Below the pieces are notes generated by a model. The model was given only the letters and a program-made list of their open reading frames with translations. It did no database searches and was not told the DNA's origin. The position numbers and the translations under genes were made by a program. From positions 1 to 43,193 of the forward strand of contig CAIWTU010000136.1 of NCBI GenBank assembly GCA_903915655.1: a stretch of 43,193 nt of DNA. The letters run 5' to 3'. Source of the DNA: an uncultured Geobacter sp. Its GTDB lineage: Bacteria > Desulfobacterota > Desulfuromonadia > Geobacterales > Geobacteraceae. Shown here in pieces: positions 37,977 through 43,193 of this stretch (position 1 is its first letter; every line of letters starts with the position of its first letter).

Positions 37977-39529
37977 CAGAAAAAATGACCTATAATCCTG
38001 AGACCGATGTATGGGAGAACGGGGCTGGAAGAACTTACATCAAAAATGAGTTTCTGCCTGAGAGCCCCTATTGGATTGATATTTCAACAGAATCCTGGAA
38101 TATATCCACTGGTGGCGTGTATCTTATCATTGACTGGTGGCCGCTTAGGAATAAACCGCAATTTTTGACGGCATTGCAAACTGTTGCAAAAATGAAGTTA
38201 AGAAACCAATCACCCTCTTATGCCGGTAAAATCAGGCAATTAGTAATTAATATTGTGCCGTTTCTTGATAAAGCCTGGACAGACTTCGGAGATATTTCTA
38301 CCGATGATTTCACGTACATATGGGATGAATTAAATAACTCCAATCGAATCACTCTACGTGAGTTTTATCAACAGATGGTTGCGCTTGAAATTGGCGGAGC
38401 GCGAAGCGATGTTGCCTACGAACTGAAGCATTGGAAAGCGAGGAACGATACCCTCGTGTTGAGAGATGTCCTCCAATGGCATGAAACGAAAGGAGCACTG
38501 ACATCGACAGAAGAAAAGATTTTGCGGGAAGTGCTTCGCACCACTGGCATTGGATATGAGACTGATAAAGAAAATGCGACCAGAATATTTGGGTGGCTTC
38601 TTCTGGATACACTTAAGCGAGCATCTCAGGTTTTGGGTATTCGGAAGGACGGGTTGAAAGAAGTCGTAAACAACGATGGCACAAGCGAATGGTTCGTAAA
38701 AATCAAACCCGTAAAATTCCAGACAGGTCTACCAGAACGCTGGTGGCGGGTTTCCGAAGAGTTGGCACAAGAAATAATTGAATACAGTAAGCGGGAACAG
38801 ATTGCTGTATTACAGGAAAAATACGACCGATTGATTGTCTGGGACGTCCCCTGTCTTTTTGAACATGGTGTAATTGGGCCTGGGGACGCCAAAGGAACTT
38901 TGACCTACTATATTTATAAACGTGGGGCTATCAGCCATAGAACTGGGAAGCCGTTGCATGTCACTCCCACAAGAATCCGGCACACAGGGGCAACGAGACT
39001 GGCTTTTCAAGGTGTTTCGAGAGACCTGATTTCAGAAATTTTGGAGCATGACAACAAATATTCAGCGCAGGCGTACATTGACGCGGTCGGTTCCGAAATT
39101 GTTCCAGCAATCGAAAAAGCTGACCGCCTCATGGGAAATCTGTTCTTTGAGCTCAATAAGGGCTATTTCCAAGGGAGGGTTGTCAAAGATTTGGAAGACA
39201 AACCACCCGTGGTTGTGCCGGAGTTCAATGCTACCCCCATTATCGTAGGGACATGCGGCAGGGATACTCTGAAGGATGGAGTATGCCCAAAACACCCATT
39301 TCTGACGTGCTACGATGGCTGTAACTGCTTCTTTGCGTGGGACAACCCTGACCCCCATGGCAAGGCGCTAAAATACTTTGAGAAGGAAATTCAGCGGTGG
39401 GAAAAATCAATTGAAGCTGCTGAGCAGAAGTCCGTATCCCATCTGATTGCTGACCGTACATTGCAGAGTTACCAGCGGGCAGCAGGAGCCGTCAAAGAGA
39501 TACTGGGCCAGATTACCAAAGGCGAATAG
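37973..39529 (+). CDS. Tyrosine recombinase 2 of the trio
   Basis: This is the second recombinase (518 aa). The catalytic pieces are Arg 216 (LKRASQVLGI), Arg 336 in TPTRIRHTGATR, His 359 (ILEHDNKYS) and Tyr 368 (AQAYIDA). The first box II position, usually His, is Thr 333. A cysteine-rich tail (GTCGRD...CPKHPFLTCYDGCNC) may bind zinc and is followed by a helical segment. I chose the ATG at 37973, which overlaps the previous stop as ATGA; an ATG at 37958 is an alternative. It ends TAG with the next gene's ATG directly adjacent, so translation is probably coupled along all three. Confidence 0.85.
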   Translation: MTEKMTYNPETDVWENGAGRTYIKNEFLPESPYWIDISTESWNISTGGVYLIIDWWPLRNKPQFLTALQTVAKMKLRNQSPSYAGKIRQLVINIVPFLDKAWTDFGDISTDDFTYIWDELNNSNRITLREFYQQMVALEIGGARSDVAYELKHWKARNDTLVLRDVLQWHETKGALTSTEEKILREVLRTTGIGYETDKENATRIFGWLLLDTLKRASQVLGIRKDGLKEVVNNDGTSEWFVKIKPVKFQTGLPERWWRVSEELAQEIIEYSKREQIAVLQEKYDRLIVWDVPCLFEHGVIGPGDAKGTLTYYIYKRGAISHRTGKPLHVTPTRIRHTGATRLAFQGVSRDLISEILEHDNKYSAQAYIDAVGSEIVPAIEKADRLMGNLFFELNKGYFQGRVVKDLEDKPPVVVPEFNATPIIVGTCGRDTLKDGVCPKHPFLTCYDGCNCFFAWDNPDPHGKALKYFEKEIQRWEKSIEAAEQKSVSHLIADRTLQSYQRAAGAVKEILGQITKGE

Positions 39530-41671
39530 ATGCTTAAACCCAAGAAAGACATATTCAGCGATATCAGAGAATACCCGGCAAGCGAAGCTTTATTGGAGCT
39601 GATGCCGAACTTCTCTGTGCAATTACCTGATGGTGTCAATTTTGAAGATGATACCTGGAACATCCTTGACTGGAAAACAAGAAAGGGCAATTCGAAGGTA
39701 TTTAATATTGATTTCGGAGATTTCAGTAATAATGAATTGAAATTCCTGGCAAAAGTTTTTTTACTTCATAAACGGCTGGAAAAGAATTTTGGTACCCAGG
39801 CAGCATACAACTATGTCAGCACAATTAAACATCTGGATAAAATAATATGGCGTAAGAGTGTTAAAAATATAATAAATGCTGATTTTTACCAGGCTGAAAT
39901 GCTGATTAAGAATACAAGCGGTTCTGCTCACCGGTTATGTAAGTTTCTGTCAGGCTTTGGCGAGTGGCTGAATGCCAGAATCGGTTTGCCTGTCAGTTAC
40001 GCTTCATCCATACCAGAGGTTCACAAGCATGGCCGGAAGGGTACAGAGGAAGGTCGCCAGAGCAAATTAATAAACACCCTCGTTATCCGAGACATGGTGG
40101 AAATGAATGCACGTACCGACCTATCCGATAAAGACCGATTCTACCTGTCCGTCTTTGTACTTTTTGTGGCGACCGGATTTCGCATTAATGAGCTTGCGAC
40201 ATTACCCAAAAACTGTCTTGAAAACCGGTCGGGGGAATACAACATTCAGTATTATGCTGAAAAGAATCGCAATCTTCAGGTCCGCTTCATTCCAAGGGCT
40301 ATGTTACCGGCTGTTCAAGCTGCACTTGGCCATATTATCCGGATAACTGAACCTGGGCGGGAAGCGGTACTGAATCTCAAAATGAATCCAGGGCTGGATT
40401 GGAGTGGCATTTTAGACGACAAGCTAGCGACTGAATATTTCGTCAGGAAATTTGCCCATGAGTGGACTTCGCAGCCTCGTAATCTGATGATTAATCCTGA
40501 TGGTGTATGGCTTGAGAAGGAAAAGAGAATCGTTGACATCATTGCGATTATGGAAGAAACCGGCTCTAAATCGGCGGCAGCACGACAGCTTGGAGTAACA
40601 AGGGCAACTGTTGATGGGCTTTTCGTCGCACAGAATAACGCACGTATGGGGCTACTCCCTTGCACTATTGCAAGCAGGGGGAAGGATACCCGAACCGATT
40701 GGGATACGGACGCCCGTGTAATATCATTACTCAAATTCATGAACTATTGCGGTATTCGTCAAAATAATAATGAAAAGAAAGATGTGTTTCGACCTATTAT
40801 CGAAGAGGCACAACAGCTTCAGCTGAGAGGTAAAATATACCCTGCCCCGAAAAAAGAGCGGGATTTAGAAGAAAAATATGTTCGGACAATTCGCCCGGTT
40901 GTGGAGGATTATGATGGTAAAGCCCTACTTGAACCAGAAAATGCCCTGTTCATTATCCCAAGGTACTCATTTTCAGAGGCACGAGCAACAAAGGACGAAG
41001 ATTATCGTCTGATATCGGATAAGGCCATTAGCCGCTGGTTTACGGGGGAATTGCGTTCTGTCGGAACATTAAATCACGAGGATAATTGTTTCAACCGGCT
41101 TGGTATCATAGACCCCGGCACAGAGAAACCAGCAAAGTTCTCTTCGCATGATGTCCGCCATTGGCTCGACACAACATATGCTGAGGGCCACATGGATGAA
41201 GAGACAATAGCTCTGATATTTAGCCGGAAAATGGGAGCAAACCACACATACGACCAGATAAGTAAAATGAAGCGGCTGGAAAACATCCGACAGGCTATCC
41301 GCGATGGAAAATCCGTAGGGCATGTTTCGCAGAACTATAACAACCTGGCAAAATATAGCCGGGAAGATGCTGAACAGTATCTTTTGGCCGGAACACGCAT
41401 GGTCAACATTATGCCTCACGGAGCTTGTACGTTGAGTTGGGGAATGGAAGCATGCCCAAACCACTTATCCTGCTTTGCAGGCGGCGGTAAAGGCAAGGGC
41501 TGTTGTGAGCACCTCCAGATTGACATGGCAGATACGGAGCAAATCGAAGAGGTTCAGCGCATAAAGCGGGAAGTATCAGTAACGCTGGAATACATGATGG
41601 AAGAATCTCCGCAATATATCCACTTCAGAAACATCAAGTGGAATATTGAAAGTCTCCTGGGTTTCAAATAA
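39530..41671 (+). CDS. Tyrosine recombinase 3 of the trio, with internal HTH (TnpB-like)
   Basis: This large recombinase (713 aa) has box I Arg 218 in TGFRINELATL, box II His 540 and Arg 543 in SSHDVRHWLDT, and a candidate nucleophile Tyr 574 in GANHTYDQI. Between the boxes, at about 335-365, is a helix-turn-helix-like insert (SAAARQLGVTRATVDGLF). The tail is cysteine-rich (HGACTLSWGMEACPNHLSC...GCCEHL), as in the second recombinase. It begins directly after the previous stop codon. It is somewhat longer than Tn554 TnpB (about 630 residues as I recall), to which it seems closest. Confidence 0.82.
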   Translation: MLKPKKDIFSDIREYPASEALLELMPNFSVQLPDGVNFEDDTWNILDWKTRKGNSKVFNIDFGDFSNNELKFLAKVFLLHKRLEKNFGTQAAYNYVSTIKHLDKIIWRKSVKNIINADFYQAEMLIKNTSGSAHRLCKFLSGFGEWLNARIGLPVSYASSIPEVHKHGRKGTEEGRQSKLINTLVIRDMVEMNARTDLSDKDRFYLSVFVLFVATGFRINELATLPKNCLENRSGEYNIQYYAEKNRNLQVRFIPRAMLPAVQAALGHIIRITEPGREAVLNLKMNPGLDWSGILDDKLATEYFVRKFAHEWTSQPRNLMINPDGVWLEKEKRIVDIIAIMEETGSKSAAARQLGVTRATVDGLFVAQNNARMGLLPCTIASRGKDTRTDWDTDARVISLLKFMNYCGIRQNNNEKKDVFRPIIEEAQQLQLRGKIYPAPKKERDLEEKYVRTIRPVVEDYDGKALLEPENALFIIPRYSFSEARATKDEDYRLISDKAISRWFTGELRSVGTLNHEDNCFNRLGIIDPGTEKPAKFSSHDVRHWLDTTYAEGHMDEETIALIFSRKMGANHTYDQISKMKRLENIRQAIRDGKSVGHVSQNYNNLAKYSREDAEQYLLAGTRMVNIMPHGACTLSWGMEACPNHLSCFAGGGKGKGCCEHLQIDMADTEQIEEVQRIKREVSVTLEYMMEESPQYIHFRNIKWNIESLLGFK

Positions 41672-41681
41672 AGGAGGATTT

Positions 41682-42179
41682 ATGGTCCAGTTACGCGGTG
41701 AAAAAGTTAAGGAACTCATTCGTGATGGGTTGAATAAACTGTCATTGGCTGCCGGTGTCGAAGGGAAAAGGTTAACCTACAACGCCAGCGAGCTATCTGC
41801 GCTAATCGGCGTATCCCGCCCTACCCTTTACAAATATTCCGAGTTCATTGACGAGGTGTTAAAAGACCTCTCTGCGGACAAAAAGAATGCTCAGGGGCTA
41901 GCTGTGATAGGTTTTATGCGGGAAAAGATGGAAAGGCTTGAAACAGAAAAGTCTCTGTTAAAAAAAGAAGTCGATGTGCTGCGGAAGCATCATGCGAAAC
42001 TGTACGAGACTCTATATTCTCAGTCAGCAAAACTTGCACCCCTTATTAAACCTATTGTTGCACAGGAAAACAAGGAAGCAGGCCGTTGCATTCTGTGTAA
42101 CCATGTGATTGATGCGGATGCGAAACCGGCCAGGTCAAACAAGGTGGTTTCGTTTCCAGTGAGAGCCAAAAAAGAGTGA
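41682..42179 (+). CDS. Small HTH/coiled-coil partner of the recombinases (TnpC/DUF6262-like)
   Basis: This 165-residue protein has a helix-turn-helix-like segment at about 32-50 (LTYNASELSALIGVSRPTLY), a probable coiled coil at about 75-115 rich in Lys, Glu and Leu, and a CxxC pair near the C-terminus (Cys 136 and 139, RCILCNHVI). It occupies the position of TnpC in Tn554, an accessory protein that influences efficiency or orientation of transposition. The ATG at 41682 is behind a perfect AAAGGAGG. It is the last gene of the recombinase operon, followed by a terminator. Confidence 0.75.
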   Translation: MVQLRGEKVKELIRDGLNKLSLAAGVEGKRLTYNASELSALIGVSRPTLYKYSEFIDEVLKDLSADKKNAQGLAVIGFMREKMERLETEKSLLKKEVDVLRKHHAKLYETLYSQSAKLAPLIKPIVAQENKEAGRCILCNHVIDADAKPARSNKVVSFPVRAKKE

Positions 42180-42209
42180 TTCAAAAGAACATCCCCTTCT
42201 AAAGCCAAT

Positions 42210-42233
42210 GGCCCTTTACGGGCCTTTTCTGTT
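42210..42233 (+). terminator. Terminator of the recombinase operon
   Basis: GGCCC-TTTAC-GGGCC followed by TTTTCTGTTT, 30 bp after the small partner gene. It also touches the stop codon of the convergent orphan gene. Confidence 0.75.
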
Positions 42234-42691
42234 TAACTCGCGTGATAAGACTTCTGCTCCAGATTTGATAGATTGGAGGACTCACTGCATAACATCTTTA
42301 CAAGCAATAATGCTGTGTGTATTTGACAAAACACGCGAGATGGGTTTTGTCGGGACACCCACCTTCTCATCACTACATTTTTCTGCATGCGGAAAAAATA
42401 TGGGTATTCGTCGCCGATTAGGTCGGTGTTGACGTTGCCGTCAGGAAGGATGTAGGGATGTGGATTTAGTCGCAATACCTCGCCACCTGCTCTACAGTGG
42501 ATGGAAAACTCTACTTTGACCTCGTAGCTCTTCACTGGGCCGTGCCGGCGTGTGGCAGTTTCGTGCATGGTCAAAGTGGGCTCACTGCGAGATATCCACA
42601 TGGACAAACCAGGCGGAATGTTCGTGATAGGGAACTGCTTGGGGAGCTCAGAGATAGCAGCGATTGCTTCGATATATTGTTTTTCAAGCAT
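42233..42691 (-). CDS. Hypothetical protein, possible cargo of the mobile element
   Basis: I do not recognise this 152-residue protein. It is a soluble, basic protein without a signal peptide or membrane segment. The N-terminus is helical (MLEKQYIEAIAAISELPKQ), and the middle looks beta-rich (VKSYEVKVEFSIHCRAGGEVLRLNPHPYILPDG). The start at 42691 is preceded by AAAGGAGG. The frame is open to an upstream ATG at 42727 that would include the ribosome binding site. A promoter-like TTGACA lies at 42775-42780. The gene is convergent with the recombinase operon. The ribosome binding site and continuous open frame support a real gene; its function is unknown. Confidence 0.55.
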   Translation of the reverse strand: MLEKQYIEAIAAISELPKQFPITNIPPGLSMWISRSEPTLTMHETATRRHGPVKSYEVKVEFSIHCRAGGEVLRLNPHPYILPDGNVNTDLIGDEYPYFFRMQKNVVMRRWVSRQNPSRVFCQIHTALLLVKMLCSESSNLSNLEQKSYHAS

Positions 42692-42692
42692 A

Positions 42693-42738
42693 AAAAACCT
42701 CCTTTTCAGCCTTAAAAAAAGACGCATAGGAGGTTTTT
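42693..42738 (-). promoter_or_regulatory. Hairpin masking the ribosome binding site of the orphan gene
   Basis: In the minus-strand transcript, AAAAACCTCC (from 42738 back to 42729) is perfectly complementary over 10 bases to GGAGGTTTTT (42702-42693), which is the Shine-Dalgarno of the gene starting at 42691. The loop is 26 nt. Pairing would hide the ribosome binding site, while an in-frame ATG within the loop region (42727) offers an alternative entry. Confidence 0.55.
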
Positions 42739-43054
42739 GAAGCGAAACCTAAAATGTCATGAATCAATTCTTGATGTCAATATATTTTTGGCGCAATTGA
42801 TAACATACTGAAATCATATGTTATTATGCTGTTATCGTGTTAGGTATTTTCACAAACTCACTTCTAGGCAGAGTAGCAATGATTATGCGGTGCTTGCGGA
42901 ATACTGTAACCAGTTCTGGCCGGCGCAAAGATGACATTTGCAGAATTTGAAAAGTTACGGAAGGAAAGACCGGATAGAAAGAAGTAATCATGGCGCGGCA
43001 ACTAACAATTCTACGCATTCTTGGGCCTGAATTCGGCCAAATTGCATCCAAGTC
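42739..43054. other. Small-ORF region truncated by an insertion sequence
   Basis: This stretch of about 316 bp has only short frames: 42931-42987 (18 codons, MTFAEFEKLRKERPDRKK) and one from 42990 (MARQLTILRILGPEFG...) that meets the insertion sequence end at about 43055 after 22 codons. The second may be the start of a gene disrupted by the insertion. I do not recognise either. A minus-strand frame (42824-43051) is also open but unsupported. Confidence 0.4.
42757..42780 (-). promoter_or_regulatory. Probable promoter of the orphan gene
   Basis: Minus-strand TTGACA at 42775-42780 lies upstream of a weak -10 candidate near 42752-42757 (CATTTT). A palindrome, ATAACATA...TATGTTAT (42800-42807 and 42817-42824), sits just upstream of the -35 and could bind a regulator. 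Confidence 0.4.
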
Positions 43055-43193
43055 GAGGGTGTAAAAAGGTTTGTGTAAATGGCCATTAGTGGGTACACCA
43101 AGTCACCCTAAGGAGTTTACATGACCATTAACACCGACGTAATCGACGAACTACTCAAACATTACAAAACCCCCGAAGAAATTCTGGGTGAGA
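43055..43193 (+). mobile_element. IS256-family insertion sequence, left end (partial)
   Basis: The element appears to start at GAGGGTGTAAAAAGGTTTGT (43055-43074), which looks like a terminal inverted repeat of IS256-family elements. It is followed by a transposase start typical of the family. The right end lies beyond the window, so the target duplication and exact boundary cannot be checked. Confidence 0.7.
43121..43193 (+). CDS. IS256-family transposase, N-terminal fragment (window edge)
   Basis: Only the first 24 codons are in the window. MTINTDVIDELLKHYKTPEE is characteristic of IS256-family (mutator-type) DDE transposases. AAGGAG lies 5 bases before the ATG. The gene is cut by the window edge, not visibly damaged. 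Confidence 0.85.
   Translation, partial: MTINTDVIDELLKHYKTPEEILGE

Noticed and set aside
42824-43051. 75-residue minus-strand frame next to the IS end
   Set aside because: No ribosome binding site or recognisable features, and it overlaps short plus-strand frames equally likely to be real.

Overview
The window looks like a chromosomal stretch from a Geobacter-like deltaproteobacterium (Desulfuromonadia). This is inferred from gene content and order: guaBA, a tungsten-type aldehyde:ferredoxin oxidoreductase, miaB, the yceD-rpmF-plsX-fabH-fabD-fabG-acpP-fabF-rpiB-glyA cluster, and a B12-dependent ribonucleotide reductase. Most genes from 0.6 to 36.5 kb are ordinary core genes. The last 6.5 kb and the first 0.5 kb look like accessory or mobile DNA.

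Layout. 1-480: gene-poor DNA with two identical 25-bp direct repeats that resemble ISL3-type transposon ends. 485-596: tRNA-Gly(CCC) with a strong terminator (minus strand). 0.6-2.0 kb: class II CCA/poly(A) nucleotidyltransferase. 2.06-2.19 kb: a 129-bp MITE-like palindromic repeat. 2.2-5.8 kb (minus): HAD phosphatase, aldehyde:ferredoxin oxidoreductase and a two-domain class II aldolase, probably one transcription unit. 5.9-9.0 kb: guaB-guaA with promoter and terminator. 9.1-11.6 kb: M42 aminopeptidase and miaB. 12-13.9 kb: a LysR regulator and a CorA transporter. 14-18.2 kb: a class A penicillin-binding protein and two nucleotide-sugar epimerases. 18.4-26.6 kb: glyA, rpiB and the fatty-acid/phospholipid cluster, with a strong promoter in front of yceD. 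26.7-28.6 kb: rsmA and tsaD.

29-36.5 kb: a 776-residue fusion of both ethanolamine ammonia-lyase subunits (EutB-EutC) carrying an N-terminal twin-arginine motif, with no other eut gene nearby; a class V aminotransferase/cysteine desulfurase homologue; a parallel beta-helix lipoprotein; and nrdJ, whose promoter has an NrdR-box-like palindrome lying exactly between the -35 and -10 hexamers.

36.7-43.2 kb: just past the nrdJ terminator begins an AT-richer mobile segment. It has three tandem, tightly coupled tyrosine recombinases (407, 518 and 713 residues), then a 165-residue HTH/coiled-coil protein, an arrangement like Tn554-type tnpABC or 'recombinase-in-trio' elements with an extra member. 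Downstream is a divergent orphan gene whose Shine-Dalgarno can be masked by a perfect 10-bp upstream complement, and then the left end of an IS256-family element that cuts a small reading frame and runs off the window.

The two points most worth pursuing are the apparently exported, fused, orphan ethanolamine ammonia-lyase and the four-gene recombinase module with its adjacent cargo. All family assignments were made by reading sequence motifs, without database searches.
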